Assembly (NCBI GenBank): GCA_018823175.1
Contig: JAHJIY010000006.1
Location: 1-64,000, forward strand
DNA: 64,000 nt
Direction: 5' to 3'
Source of the DNA: Pseudomonadota bacterium
GTDB taxonomy: Bacteria; Desulfobacterota; Desulfobulbia; Desulfobulbales; JAHJIY01
The notes under the pieces were generated by a model. The model did no database searches and was not told the DNA's origin. It saw only the letters and a program-made list of their open reading frames with translations. Position numbers and translations under genes: made by a program. Numbering within the stretch: the first letter of the stretch is position 1; the number at the start of each line of letters is the position of its first letter. Positions 1 to 12,303 of the stretch are shown here, piece by piece.

Positions 1-17
1 TATAAAGGAGGGAAATC

Positions 18-1151
18 ATGTCCCTTACTCTGAACATTTCAAGAGATGAATTTTTTTCCGGTCTTGCTACTTTACAAAATGTGACAGGGAAAAAAGGAAC
101 CATTGCTATTCTTTCCAATATTTTAATTAAAAGTGAATCGGATTCAGTAACCCTGATCGGTACAGACCTGGAAATTGGTATTAAAATTAACATCCCGGCC
201 GAAATATTAAACCCGGGCTCTATTACTCTGCCAGCTAAAAAGCTTTTTGAAATTATTCGAGAATCTATCTCAGATCAAATCCATTTAGAAGTTAAAGAAA
301 ATAATTGGGTTAAAATAAAAGCAGAATCGAGCGATTATAACCTGGCGGGAATGCCGGGCGATGAATTTCCTTCTTTTCCTGAATACAGTGAAGAATCTTT
401 AATTGAAATTGATAGTGCAACAGTCAGTGATCTTATTGAAAAGACTATATTTTCAGTAGCCCAGGAAGGAGAAAGTCAATTTAATCTTACAGCCGTTCTT
501 GTTGAAAAAGATAAAAAAGAAAACGGTTTAAATTATATTAGAATGGTTTCTTCAGATGGCCATCGACTGACATTGATGGAAAGTATAGTGGATAATGATC
601 TTGATAAACTTAATATGCAGAGCACGGTATTAATCCCAAGGAAAGGATTACAAGAAATAAGAAAATTTTGTGAAAACAACAACAATATTTTTATGGGATT
701 TGAAAAAAATCAAGCCGTTATAAAAAAAGATAATTATTTAATGATTATAAGATTAATGAATGGTGATTTTCCTGATTATAAAAACATCATTAATATGATT
801 AATATGGATATATATCTTGAAATAGATCGAAATTCTCTCATCCATTCAATGAAAAGAATGAATCTTTTTACTGAAGATAGATTTAATGCAGTAAAGTTTT
901 TTATTGACAGGAACATAATGATACTTTCTTCGGAAAGTATGGATATAGGAAATGCAAAAGATGAAATAGAAATTGATTATTCAGGGGAAGCTTTAACTCT
1001 TGGCTTTAATGGAAAATATTTTATTGATGCCCTTACTGTTATGAAATCAAATAAAATTAAGGTATTTATAAACACGGAAGAGAGTCCTTGTCTTCTTCAG
1101 GGAGATGAAGATGAAGGTTTTATGGGTATAATAATGCCGATGAAAATATAA
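18..1151 (+). CDS. dnaN: DNA polymerase III beta subunit (sliding clamp)
   Basis: The 377-residue product has the length and three-domain repeat pattern of the DnaN processivity clamp, a ring that tethers the replicative polymerase to DNA and recruits partners through clamp-binding motifs. The N-terminus (KGTIAILSNILIKSE) and the C-terminal ending in the style of IIMPMKI are typical of the family. A strong ribosome binding site (AGGAGG, about 7-12) precedes the ATG. It is followed directly by gyrB and gyrA, the usual order in origin-proximal regions; dnaA would be expected just upstream, outside the window. The gene is markedly AT-rich compared with the second half of the window. Confidence 0.97.
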   Translation: MSLTLNISRDEFFSGLATLQNVTGKKGTIAILSNILIKSESDSVTLIGTDLEIGIKINIPAEILNPGSITLPAKKLFEIIRESISDQIHLEVKENNWVKIKAESSDYNLAGMPGDEFPSFPEYSEESLIEIDSATVSDLIEKTIFSVAQEGESQFNLTAVLVEKDKKENGLNYIRMVSSDGHRLTLMESIVDNDLDKLNMQSTVLIPRKGLQEIRKFCENNNNIFMGFEKNQAVIKKDNYLMIIRLMNGDFPDYKNIINMINMDIYLEIDRNSLIHSMKRMNLFTEDRFNAVKFFIDRNIMILSSESMDIGNAKDEIEIDYSGEALTLGFNGKYFIDALTVMKSNKIKVFINTEESPCLLQGDEDEGFMGIIMPMKI

Positions 1152-1201
1152 TCAAATAAATATAATCCAATATTAAAATTATAAAGTTAAAATAAAGGTA
1201 A

Positions 1202-3613
<2,412 letters not shown>

Positions 3614-3693
3614 TCTATACTCCATTGTTTCAATCAAGGCAGGAATTTAACCGTATATTTCAGTTTTTTAAATAATAGGTAGGTAATTATAAA

Positions 3694-6195
3694 ATGGTGG
3701 AAGAAATCAAAGAGACAACAGGGGAACATTTCCCTGATATTTCAATTGAAAGTGAGTTGAAAAAATCATACATGGATTACGCGATGAGCGTAATCGTGGG
3801 CCGGGCTCTGCCTGATGTTCGCGACGGACTTAAGCCGGTTCATCGGCGTGCCCTTTTTGCCATGCGTGAGCTCAACAACTACCATAATCGTCCTTATTTA
3901 AAATCAGCCCGTATCGTCGGTGATGTGATTGGTAAATATCATCCCCATGGCGACACAGCGGCTTATGATACTATAGTCAGGATGGCCCAAACTTTTTCCA
4001 TGCGCTATCTTTTGGTTGATGGCCAGGGTAACTTCGGCTCTGTTGATGGTGATTCGCCGGCTGCAATGCGTTACACTGAAGCGCGCATGACCAAGATTGA
4101 TCAGGAGATCATTGCCGATCTGGATAAAGAGACAGTTGATTTTACGCCAACCTATGATAATTCTCATCTTGAACCAGTGGTATTTCCTACCAAGGTCCCT
4201 ACCTTATTGATCAATGGTTCTTCTGGAATCGCAGTCGGAATGGCGACTAATATCCCGCCACACAATATCACCGAGGTGATGAAAGGTCTTATTGCTTTAA
4301 TTGATGAGCCAAATATCACTGTTAATCAGTTAATGGATTATATTAGTGGTCCTGATTTCCCGACCGGTGGTTTTATTTGCGGGCGGGCTGGTATTCGTGA
4401 GGCTTATGAGACTGGACGTGGTTCGATTTTGATGCGATCCAAAACCCATATTGAAAAAAGTAAAAAAGCTAATCGTGAATCAATCATTATTACAGAGATT
4501 CCATATCAACAGAACAAAGCAAGCCTGATTGAGAAAATAGCAATACTGGTTAAGGACAAAAAAATTGAATCAATCTCTGAGGTCAGGGATGAGTCTGACC
4601 GTCGCGGGATGCGTATAGTTCTCGAATTGAAAAAGGATGAAATTGCTGAAGTAACTTTAAATCAGCTCTACAAGATGACTCCGTTGCAGAGGAGTTTTGG
4701 TGTTATTTTACTTTCCATTGTTAATGGACGCCCGGAAGTATTGAACCTGCGCCAGATTCTTCTTCACTTCATGCTTCACCGTAAGACTATTGTCTATAGA
4801 CGAACTGCATTTGATCTCAGAAAAACTGAGGAAAAAGCCCATCTTCTCGAGGGATTGAAGATAGCAATCAGTAATCTTGATGAAGTGGTTGAGTTGATTA
4901 AAAAATCTCCCGATCCAAAAGAAGCCAAGGACAGCCTGATGAGTAATTATGCTCTTTCGGCCATTCAGGCTCAGGCTATCCTTGAAATGCGTTTACAGCG
5001 GTTGACCGGGCTTGAGCGTGATAAGATTATCGCCGAGTATAAAGAGTTGATGAGTCAAATTGCCTGGTTTAAGGAAATTCTTGGCGATGAGAAAATTGTC
5101 ATGAAGATTATCCGTGATGAATTTGAGGATATAATCGAAAAATACGGTGATGAGCGCCGGACAGAGATTATTGAAGCGCCGGACGAGATTCTTCCTGAGG
5201 ATATGATCGCACAGGAGGAGATGGTAATTACCGTCACCCATGAAGGGTATATCAAGCGTAATCAGGTTGATCTTTACCGATCCCAGCGTCGTGGCGGAAA
5301 AGGGGTTAAGGGTATTCAGACGCATGATGAGGATTTCGTTAACTCTATGTACCTCGCTATAACCCATGATACCTTTCTGTTTTTCACAAATTATGGCAAG
5401 GTTTTTTGGCGTCGGGTTTTCGAGATCCCACAAGCAAGCCGAATCGCCAGAGGCAAGGCTTTGGTAAACCTCTTGGATCTGACTCCTGGAGAGAAGGTAG
5501 CGGCTATTCTTCCGGTTAAGAGCTTTGAGTTAGCAGAAGGAGAGGAATCATATGTGATGATGGTCACCAAGCGAGGCGTAGTTAAGAAAACCGTACTTAG
5601 TGAGTTTGCAAGACCATTAAGGCGTGGGAAAATAGCCCTTAATATCAAGGAAAATGATGAAATAATATCAGCTGTGCTTACTAACGGCTCTAACGATATC
5701 CTACTGGCTTCTCGCGGCGGTATGTCGGTCCGTTTTAATGAAAAGGATGTTCGGTCGATGGGGCGCCAGGCAACTGGTGTTAAAGGTATTACCCTTAAAC
5801 CAAATGATGAAGTTGTTGGGGTGGAAGTATTGTCCTCGGATTCGTCTATTTTGGTGGTAACCGAAAATGGCTACGGAAAAAGAACCTCGGTAGAGGAGTA
5901 TCCACCAAGACGTCGAGGTGGAAAGGGTGTTTTTTCTATTAAGTCCAGCGCACGAAATGGTAAAGTTATCGGGGCGTTACAAGTAAATGCTGATGACGAA
6001 ATCATGTTGATTACTGATGGTGGCAAGATTATCAGGATGAATATGCAGCATGTCCGAGTGATTGGTCGTAATACCCAGGGTGTAAGATTGTTCAATCTTT
6101 CATCTGATGAAAAGGTGGTAGATCTTGATCGGGTTGTGGAGCCATACACAGAAGATGAATCCGAAGAAGACGATATTCATTCCATTGAAGAATAA
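3694..6195 (+). CDS. gyrA: DNA gyrase subunit A
   Basis: The 833-residue protein is the breakage-reunion subunit of DNA gyrase. The catalytic tyrosine lies in [10 protein letters not shown] near residue 125, and the quinolone-determining region [17 protein letters not shown] is intact, with Asp rather than Ser at the usual first resistance position (HGDTAAYD). The C-terminal beta-pinwheel begins with the GyrA box QRRGGKG (residues about 530-536), and further RRGGKG-type blades follow, including [10 protein letters not shown]. The acidic C-terminal tail ([12 protein letters not shown]) is common in GyrA. Presence of the GyrA box supports gyrase rather than topoisomerase IV. It is probably cotranscribed with gyrB. 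Confidence 0.97.
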   Translation: MVEEIKETTGEHFPDISIESELKKSYMDYAMSVIVGRALPDVRDGLKPVHRRALFAMRELNNYHNRPYLKSARIVGDVIGKYHPHGDTAAYDTIVRMAQTFSMRYLLVDGQGNFGSVDGDSPAAMRYTEARMTKIDQEIIADLDKETVDFTPTYDNSHLEPVVFPTKVPTLLINGSSGIAVGMATNIPPHNITEVMKGLIALIDEPNITVNQLMDYISGPDFPTGGFICGRAGIREAYETGRGSILMRSKTHIEKSKKANRESIIITEIPYQQNKASLIEKIAILVKDKKIESISEVRDESDRRGMRIVLELKKDEIAEVTLNQLYKMTPLQRSFGVILLSIVNGRPEVLNLRQILLHFMLHRKTIVYRRTAFDLRKTEEKAHLLEGLKIAISNLDEVVELIKKSPDPKEAKDSLMSNYALSAIQAQAILEMRLQRLTGLERDKIIAEYKELMSQIAWFKEILGDEKIVMKIIRDEFEDIIEKYGDERRTEIIEAPDEILPEDMIAQEEMVITVTHEGYIKRNQVDLYRSQRRGGKGVKGIQTHDEDFVNSMYLAITHDTFLFFTNYGKVFWRRVFEIPQASRIARGKALVNLLDLTPGEKVAAILPVKSFELAEGEESYVMMVTKRGVVKKTVLSEFARPLRRGKIALNIKENDEIISAVLTNGSNDILLASRGGMSVRFNEKDVRSMGRQATGVKGITLKPNDEVVGVEVLSSDSSILVVTENGYGKRTSVEEYPPRRRGGKGVFSIKSSARNGKVIGALQVNADDEIMLITDGGKIIRMNMQHVRVIGRNTQGVRLFNLSSDEKVVDLDRVVEPYTEDESEEDDIHSIEE

Positions 6196-6218
6196 ATTAT
6201 TATTCGGAGATAGATAAT

Positions 6219-7253
6219 ATGTCATTGAGCCAAGTTGCGGTTATCGGAGCCGGTAGTTGGGGAACCGCTCTGGCTAAATTATTAAGTGATAATGGAAAAC
6301 AGGTAATTTTGTGGGGGCATTGCGCGAAACATATTGATAATATTAGTAAATTATCAGAAAACACCACTTATCTACCTGGGTGTAAATTATCCAAAAACAT
6401 AAAATTCACAAATGTGTTGTCTGATGCCGTAGATGAAGCACAGGCAATTGTTATGGTTGTTCCATCACATGTATTCCGCGATGTATTTTCTCGAATTGTT
6501 CCTTTTCTTAAAAAAAATCAATATATAATTTCAGCAACTAAAGGAATTGAAAACGAAAGTTTAATGACCATGACTCAGGTTATGGCTGAAATTGTTAATA
6601 AGTCAACTGATCTGCCATTTATTTTGTCCGATCTTCATCTCGGAGTTTTGGCTGGCCCCAGTTTTGCCAAGGAAGTTGCTAATGGTACACCGACCGCTGT
6701 AACTGTTGCCGCCAAGGTAAAAAGTGAGTCGGTTTATTTCCAGAAACTTTTTTTCTCGGCTAATTTCCGGGTATACGCAAGCACGGATGTTATTGGCCAG
6801 GAACTTGGTGGTGCTCTTAAAAACATTGTGGCAATTGCTGCTGGAATCTGTGATGGTCTTGGTTATGGCACTAATACCAGAGCGGCTTTAATAACCAGGG
6901 GATTAGCAGAGATTACCCGGTTAGGTGTGAAAATGGGTGCAAGCCCCCATACTTTTTCTGGCTTGGCAGGCATGGGTGATCTTGTGTTAACGTGCACTGG
7001 TGATTTGAGCCGAAATCGTACTGTCGGCTTAAAGCTTGGCCAAGGCCTAAAGATAAATGACATTGTTGACCACATGGACATGGTGGCGGAAGGTGTAAAG
7101 ACTACTTGGTCCGCAAAGAAATTAGCCGACCGTTTTGGGGTTGAAATGCCGATTCTTGACCAGGTTTATCAAGTAATATATGAAGACAAACCATGCAATA
7201 TGGCGGTAATTTCTCTCTTAAACAGGGACCAAAAAGACGAAATTGATTTTTGA
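6219..7253 (+). CDS. gpsA: NAD(P)-dependent glycerol-3-phosphate dehydrogenase
   Basis: The 344-residue cytosolic enzyme reduces dihydroxyacetone phosphate to sn-glycerol 3-phosphate, the precursor of phospholipids. The Rossmann motif GAGSWGTALAKLL is at the N-terminus, the conserved catalytic Lys region is in LAGPSFAKEV and GQELGGALKNIVAIAAG, and the family signature GLAGMGDLVLTCTG is near residue 250. The length matches the GpsA family. It starts 23 bases after gyrA and may be read from the same transcript. The region after it contains the parS sites. Confidence 0.95.
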   Translation: MSLSQVAVIGAGSWGTALAKLLSDNGKQVILWGHCAKHIDNISKLSENTTYLPGCKLSKNIKFTNVLSDAVDEAQAIVMVVPSHVFRDVFSRIVPFLKKNQYIISATKGIENESLMTMTQVMAEIVNKSTDLPFILSDLHLGVLAGPSFAKEVANGTPTAVTVAAKVKSESVYFQKLFFSANFRVYASTDVIGQELGGALKNIVAIAAGICDGLGYGTNTRAALITRGLAEITRLGVKMGASPHTFSGLAGMGDLVLTCTGDLSRNRTVGLKLGQGLKINDIVDHMDMVAEGVKTTWSAKKLADRFGVEMPILDQVYQVIYEDKPCNMAVISLLNRDQKDEIDF

Positions 7254-7547
7254 TCTAATCCGTACACTTATTATATAAGCTTAATACTTTTCCCAAGCGC
7301 TATTCTGAATTATTTCAGACTTAAACATTTATTTGCGATTTCAACTAGACCTTTCTGGCCACGATATTCCCGCAATTAATCAGGCGTAACACCTTTCCGT
7401 TCTTACTTACCACTCTCAACGTTCTTCTTATATAAAGTTTGCCCCGTTCAATTTTCGCAATTACCAGTGCAACACACTCCGTTTCCAATTACCAAAAATG
7501 AACCACCCACAATTATTTCTATATTTTCACCAAGCACCCTCCTGAAT

Positions 7548-7563
7548 TGTTTCACGTGAAACA
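7548..7563. promoter_or_regulatory. parS centromere site 1
   Basis: The sequence TGTTTCACGTGAAACA is identical to the consensus chromosomal parS, the site at which ParB loads. Here the dyad extends outward to a perfect 22-base palindrome (7545-7566). It sits 138 bases before the preferred parA start. Confidence 0.95.
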
Positions 7564-7589
7564 ATTTACCGCACACGATTTCAATAACA

Positions 7590-7605
7590 TGTTTCACGTG
7601 AAACA
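7590..7605. promoter_or_regulatory. parS centromere site 2
   Basis: A second exact copy of the 16-base parS consensus starts 42 bases after the first, that is, about four helical turns away. Its flanks do not extend the palindrome as far as site 1. Paired parS sites beside parAB are typical of origin-proximal segregation loci. Confidence 0.95.
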
Positions 7606-7700
7606 ATTCAAAGAAGTGGTTTGGTTTTAACTTGAAAGGTGTTAAGTTGTGTGGGTGATGGGTTGTGGGTTGTTTAAATTATTTTGGGGGTCTTGCCTTT

Positions 7701-8483
7701 ATGGGTAAAATTATCGCGTTGGCAAATCAAAAGGGTGGGGTTGGGAAAACTACCACATCTATCAATTTGGCTGCTTCGCTGGCAGCGTTAGGGCAAAAGG
7801 TGTTGTTGGTTGATTGTGACCCGCAGGGCAACACATCGAGTGGGTTGGGGGTGGATGTTAAGAGTGTGGCCCATCATCTTTATCATTGTTTTCTTGGTGA
7901 GGTTGAAGCCAAAAAAGCAATATGTCAGATTGAGGGTGCGGGGAATTTTGACCTTCTTCCGACACATATTGACTTGATCGGGGTTGAGGTTGAGTTGGTT
8001 GCTGTGGAAAAAAGGGAACGTTATTTGGCTAAGGCTTTAGCTCCTCTGCGCAGTGAATATGATTATGTGCTGATTGACTGCCCTCCTTCCTTGGGTTTGT
8101 TGACGGTTAATGCGTTAACGGCATCTGATTCGGTGATAATCCCGATGCAATGTGAATATTTTGCATTGGAGGGCTTGAGTCAATTGATTAGGACGATCAG
8201 GTTAGTAAAGAATTCATATAATCAGAAGCTGTCAGTTGAAGGTCTTGTCTTGACTATGTATGACCGTAGAAACAGGTTAACATATCAGGTTGCAAAGGAA
8301 ATTAAGAATCATTTCAAGGAAAGGGTTTATGATACAGTTATTCCGAGGAATGTTAAATTGAGTGAATGTCCAAGTCACGGTCAACCGGTAATTGTGTATG
8401 ACCCTAAGTCAGCGGGTGCAATAAGTTACATGAACCTTGGTAAGGAATTTCTAAAAAAGCAGCAAGTAAAGAGGGGGCAGTAG
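7701..8483 (+). CDS. parA: Chromosome partitioning ATPase ParA (Soj)
   Basis: A deviant Walker A motif, KGGVGKTTTSINLAA, lies immediately after the start, with Walker A-prime region VLLVDCDPQGNTSSG and Walker B VLIDCPPSLG. ParA binds DNA non-specifically as an ATP dimer and moves ParB-parS complexes. I chose the ATG at 7701 because it places MGKIIALANQKGG at the N-terminus, as in homologues; a GTG at 7665 would add twelve residues without family support. The resulting protein is 260 residues, typical of chromosomal ParA/Soj without an N-terminal HTH. The gene ends one base before parB. Confidence 0.95.
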   Translation: MGKIIALANQKGGVGKTTTSINLAASLAALGQKVLLVDCDPQGNTSSGLGVDVKSVAHHLYHCFLGEVEAKKAICQIEGAGNFDLLPTHIDLIGVEVELVAVEKRERYLAKALAPLRSEYDYVLIDCPPSLGLLTVNALTASDSVIIPMQCEYFALEGLSQLIRTIRLVKNSYNQKLSVEGLVLTMYDRRNRLTYQVAKEIKNHFKERVYDTVIPRNVKLSECPSHGQPVIVYDPKSAGAISYMNLGKEFLKKQQVKRGQ

Positions 8484-8484
8484 C

Positions 8485-9363
8485 ATGGGTAGGCAAACAT
8501 TGGGTAAAGGGTTGGATGCTTTGTTACCCGGATCCGCAGGTAATAATGATCTTGATTATGGGCGGATGGATAAAACATATTTTCTGTGTCCAATTGATAA
8601 GATTGTTCCTAATCAATATCAGCCCCGAAAGGAAATGGATAAAGAAGCTTTGAACCAGTTAATGGAATCGATTAAAGAAAAAGGTGTTCTGCAGCCTCTG
8701 GTTGTAATGGAAAGGGATGACGGTGAAGGATATGAACTTATTGCCGGAGAGAGAAGGTGGCGGGCTTCTAAGCTTGCTGGGTTGACAGAGATTCCAGTAC
8801 TGGTGAAAAATGTTGATCCTGTTGAAAGGCTTGAATTGGCAATTATTGAGAATATTCAACGTCAAAACCTTAATCCACTTGAAGAGGCTGAGGCCTATCA
8901 GCGTTTGGTTCAAGAATTTAATATGACACAGGAGGAAGTTGCAAAAAGTGTCGGTAAGGAGAGGTCAACTGTAGCCAATTTTTTGCGAATTTTACAACTA
9001 CCTGATTTTGCAAAAAAAGATGTGGTAAATGGTAAATTGTCAATGGGGCATGCCCGTGTTTTGTTGGGTCTTCCTGATTTGAGTGCTATGCAGGAACTGC
9101 GTGATGCAATTATTGGTAAGGGTTTAAGTGTGAGAAGGGCTGAAGCCTTGGCTAGAAAAACTAAGGATAAAAACCTGATTACTCAGAAAAAGAATGAAGA
9201 TGGAATACCTGAGTCATACTGTCGAGCGTTGACAACTGATTTAGTCAGGTACTTGGGGGCAAAATCAAAAATAGTACAGAATGGTAATCGGGGAAAACTT
9301 GAAATTGAATACTACTCCATGGATGATTTGGAAAGATTGTTGAAATTAATTACAAAACATTGA
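8485..9363 (+). CDS. parB: Chromosome partitioning protein ParB (Spo0J)
   Basis: The 292-residue protein has the ParB order: an N-terminal ParA-interacting segment (GLDALLPG), the CTPase/ParB-N domain with the GERRWRASKLAG box (residues about 90-101), the ENIQRQNLNPLEEAEAY box, a helix-turn-helix that reads parS (TQEEVAKSVGKERSTVANFLRI), and a C-terminal dimerisation domain. It binds the two parS sites just upstream of parA and loads as a CTP-dependent sliding clamp. It is cotranscribed with parA, and a clear intrinsic terminator follows. Confidence 0.95.
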   Translation: MGRQTLGKGLDALLPGSAGNNDLDYGRMDKTYFLCPIDKIVPNQYQPRKEMDKEALNQLMESIKEKGVLQPLVVMERDDGEGYELIAGERRWRASKLAGLTEIPVLVKNVDPVERLELAIIENIQRQNLNPLEEAEAYQRLVQEFNMTQEEVAKSVGKERSTVANFLRILQLPDFAKKDVVNGKLSMGHARVLLGLPDLSAMQELRDAIIGKGLSVRRAEALARKTKDKNLITQKKNEDGIPESYCRALTTDLVRYLGAKSKIVQNGNRGKLEIEYYSMDDLERLLKLITKH

Positions 9364-9411
9364 TTTTGATATGATTATCTATTGATTGGAGAATATTCTT
9401 GAATTTTGATT

Positions 9412-9447
9412 AACTGCGCATTTTGGTGGCGGATGCGCAGTTTTTTT
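9412..9447 (+). terminator. Intrinsic terminator after parB
   Basis: A 9-base stem (AACTGCGCA / TGCGCAGTT) with a 13-base loop is followed by a run of seven T. It separates parAB from pyrK-pyrD. Confidence 0.85.
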
Positions 9448-9477
9448 ATAATATTTTTTGGGTAACAAACAACTAAG

Positions 9478-10293
9478 ATGAAACCTGTTCAATTAAAAGC
9501 AGAAGTAATGCGGAATGAAAAACTTTCATCCGATATTACCCGATTGACGATGATGGCCCGGGATATTGCTGATATTGCAAAACCAGGTCAATTTGTAATG
9601 ATTCGTCCTACATCCTGTTATGATCCACTTTTAAGGCGTCCATTCTCACTTCATCAAGTTACCGGCGATGGTTTGATAGAAATACTGTTTAAGGTGGTTG
9701 GGCGGGGTACTAGGATATTATCAGCTGTTGAAGTCGGTGAATTTTTGGATGTGGTTGGTCCTTTGGGAAAAGGATTTTTGGATAGTAGCCGGGAAAATAT
9801 TTGCTTGTTGGGTGGTGGCATGGGCATAGCACCGCTTTTGTTTCTTGCTAAGTGGTTGGTAAGTAAAAAGACAGGGGATCTCAATTTCAATATTGTTGTA
9901 TTGTTGGGAGCGGCAACCGATTCTGAGATATTGCCTTTGCTGGATGATTTTGAGGTTATGGGATTGAATGTAAAAATTGCTACAGATGATGGGTCATTAG
10001 GATATCATGGGTTTGTAACCGATTTACTTTCAAAAAATCTGGATCCAGATAATAATTGGATTATTTATAGTTGCGGTCCATATCCTATGTTGAAAAAGGT
10101 TGCCGGGATAAGTCGTGATAATAATTGGCAATGTCAGGTCTCGCTTGAAACAATTATGGCTTGTGGAATCAAGGCTTGTCTTGGTTGTGCTTTGCCGAAG
10201 TCGGAATCCATGAAGCTAACGGATACTCAGCCCTACGCTCATGTATGTAAGGATGGTCCAGTATTTGACGCAGCGGAGGTTAAATGGATTTAA
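9478..10293 (+). CDS. pyrK: Dihydroorotate dehydrogenase B, electron-transfer subunit
   Basis: PyrK carries electrons from PyrDB to NAD+. The 271-residue protein has an FAD-binding motif RRPFSLHQ (about residue 55), the glycine-rich nucleotide-binding turn [13 protein letters not shown], and a C-terminal [2Fe-2S] cysteine set seen in [12 protein letters not shown] plus the later Cys in HVCKDGPVF. The start ATG at 9478 gives the family N-terminus. Its last ten bases overlap the start of pyrD, suggesting translational coupling and equimolar production of the heterotetramer. Confidence 0.93.
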   Translation: MKPVQLKAEVMRNEKLSSDITRLTMMARDIADIAKPGQFVMIRPTSCYDPLLRRPFSLHQVTGDGLIEILFKVVGRGTRILSAVEVGEFLDVVGPLGKGFLDSSRENICLLGGGMGIAPLLFLAKWLVSKKTGDLNFNIVVLLGAATDSEILPLLDDFEVMGLNVKIATDDGSLGYHGFVTDLLSKNLDPDNNWIIYSCGPYPMLKKVAGISRDNNWQCQVSLETIMACGIKACLGCALPKSESMKLTDTQPYAHVCKDGPVFDAAEVKWI

Positions 10294-11207
10294 AAAAGGC
10301 GGCATTAAATGTAAATTTCGGTTCTCTGCAGTTAAAGAATCCGGTGATGACTGCCTCCGGAACATTTGGTTATGGAGAAGAGTTCTCGTCTTTTGTGAAC
10401 CTTAATCGTCTCGGTGGAATAGTTGTTAAGGGGATTTCTCTTAAGCCAAGGGTGGGTAACCCTCCACCGCGAGTCGCTGAGACTGCCAGCGGTATGTTAA
10501 ATGCGATTGGCTTGGAAAATGTTGGGGTTGAAAAATTTATTTCGGAAAAAATGGAATTTCTCCGAAATATTGGTACCAATGTTTTTGTAAATGTTTTGGG
10601 TGATAGCGTTGATGATTATGGTCGGTTAGCGGAAAGGTTAAATGATACTCCAGGGATATCAGCGATTGAAGTCAATATATCCTGTCCTAATGTAAAAAAA
10701 GGAGGGGTGGCGTTTGGCACAGACCCAGCTATGGTTGAGGCTGTTACTAGGGAAGTAAAGTCAAAATGCAGTTTGCCAGTTTTTATTAAATTATCACCAA
10801 ATGTTACTGATATAACATTGACTGCCAGGGCTGCAGAACAAGGTGGAGCAGATGGTGTCTCTTTGATTAATACCTTGTTGGGGATGGCAATTGATGTGCG
10901 GAGTAGAAGACCAATACTTGGAAATGTTGTCGGTGGATTGTCCGGACCTGCAATTAAGCCCGTAGCATTACGGATGGTATGGCAGGTGGCAAAACAGGTC
11001 AGCATCCCGGTAATTGGGATTGGTGGCATTACTACAACCGAAGACGCCATTGAGTTTTTATTAGCAGGTGCAAGTGCGGTTCAAGTCGGAACCGCTAATT
11101 TTGTAGACCCGCGTGCAACGGAAAATATTGTTGAAGGATTGCAGAAATATCTGGAAGATAACAATTTATCGTCTATCAAGGAAGTTATCGGTAAACTTAT
11201 TTTATAA
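10284..11207 (+). CDS. pyrD: Dihydroorotate dehydrogenase B, catalytic subunit (class 1B)
   Basis: The 307-residue flavoprotein oxidises dihydroorotate to orotate, the fourth step of pyrimidine synthesis. The class 1B catalytic cysteine is in [11 protein letters not shown] (Cys near residue 132), with FMN phosphate-binding motifs [17 protein letters not shown] and [19 protein letters not shown]. The adjacent pyrK confirms the NAD-linked heteromeric form rather than the quinone-linked class 2 enzyme. It is followed by 227 bases without an obvious gene. Confidence 0.95.
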   Translation: MDLKKAALNVNFGSLQLKNPVMTASGTFGYGEEFSSFVNLNRLGGIVVKGISLKPRVGNPPPRVAETASGMLNAIGLENVGVEKFISEKMEFLRNIGTNVFVNVLGDSVDDYGRLAERLNDTPGISAIEVNISCPNVKKGGVAFGTDPAMVEAVTREVKSKCSLPVFIKLSPNVTDITLTARAAEQGGADGVSLINTLLGMAIDVRSRRPILGNVVGGLSGPAIKPVALRMVWQVAKQVSIPVIGIGGITTTEDAIEFLLAGASAVQVGTANFVDPRATENIVEGLQKYLEDNNLSSIKEVIGKLIL

Positions 11208-11434
11208 CTTAATTTTACACCATCTGTTGAAAATATATTCATAATAGATTTTCAGATATAATTTTATTACTGTTAAATATATTCTTTGTTTTTGTCTAAT
11301 TTGTCCCCCCCTCTCTGGATTTGGCCATACACGAATTTTATTCTTTGTAATTGTGCATTTAGTGGATTGATTCAGAATAATGCCCCAGATAAAGGCAAAC
11401 ATATATTTATGTATTTTCAGGTGAGTAATTTTTT

Positions 11435-12115
11435 ATGTCAGAAAATATAATATCGGTTTCAATTGTTGATTGGGACAAGATTGATACAGTACTTCTTGAT
11501 ATGGATGGTACGTTACTGGATCGAAATTTTGATGACTATTTCTGGGAGTATTATGTGCCAGAAGTTTTTGCTGGAAAAAATAATATTACCTTTAATGAAG
11601 CGCGAAATAAATTGCTCAGTAAATACAAAAGTCGTGAAAAAACCCTGGAGTGGACGGATCTTGATTTCTGGTCAGTAGAGTTGGATCTTGATATTCCGGC
11701 AATGAAAATTGAGTTAAATCATCTTATCGATGTCCATCCATATGTGGTAGATTTTCTGGATTATTGTCGGAAGAAAGGGAAGAATATAATTCTGGTTACC
11801 AATGCTCATCAGAAAACCTTGGAAATTAAAATGAAGAGAACGTCATTGGCTGGACATTTTGATCAAATTGTCTGTTCGGCTGAAGTTGGCCTAGCCAAGG
11901 AGGATCCGAATTTTTGGCCACGTCTGGAAAAAATGATCGGATTTTCGCGTGAAAAAACTATGTTGGTCGATGATACTGAAGCAGTACTGGATTCAGCCCG
12001 ACAGTATGGGATGGGAAGTCTGTTTTATGTGGCCAGACCAAGTAGCACAAGAGAGGTCTGCCGCTCAAATGTTTACACCTCTATCATATATTTTAATGAA
12101 TTGATTATAGATTAG
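11435..12115 (+). CDS. HAD-family phosphatase, YrfG-like GMP/IMP nucleotidase
   Basis: The 226-residue protein is a haloacid-dehalogenase hydrolase. Motif I is LLDMDGTLLD (nucleophile and acid-base aspartates), motif II is LVTNAH, motif III Lys lies in GLAKEDPNFW and motif IV is MLVDDTEAVLD. The block DDYFWEYYVPE after motif I and the overall layout closely resemble E. coli YrfG, a purine 5'-nucleotidase acting on GMP and IMP, so the same role is inferred. It stands alone, 227 bases after pyrD and 188 before hemL. Confidence 0.8.
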   Translation: MSENIISVSIVDWDKIDTVLLDMDGTLLDRNFDDYFWEYYVPEVFAGKNNITFNEARNKLLSKYKSREKTLEWTDLDFWSVELDLDIPAMKIELNHLIDVHPYVVDFLDYCRKKGKNIILVTNAHQKTLEIKMKRTSLAGHFDQIVCSAEVGLAKEDPNFWPRLEKMIGFSREKTMLVDDTEAVLDSARQYGMGSLFYVARPSSTREVCRSNVYTSIIYFNELIID

Positions 12116-12303
12116 AAAGGAGTTTTGGCGAACAATATTTTGACACACTAAGAAAGGCCATGCTATATTATAAATTTTTTTTGGAAGTGATCTAATTAAG
12201 TTCTGGAAGATATTAAATTTATCTGACTAGGTTAGTAAAAATTGCGGATCTTTATTGTTTGAATACTCCGCTGCAAAATATTCCTTGTGGGAGGTTTTTA
12301 AAT

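Larger units (their letters stand above)
7254..7700. other. Intergenic region with two parS sites, no gene seen
   Basis: This 447-base stretch between gpsA and parA holds no convincing coding frame. It is composed of short pyrimidine-rich tracts. The only clear structure is the pair of parS palindromes near its right end, immediately in front of parAB. I found no cluster of consensus DnaA boxes (TTATCCACA) in it, so I do not call it oriC. Confidence 0.6.
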
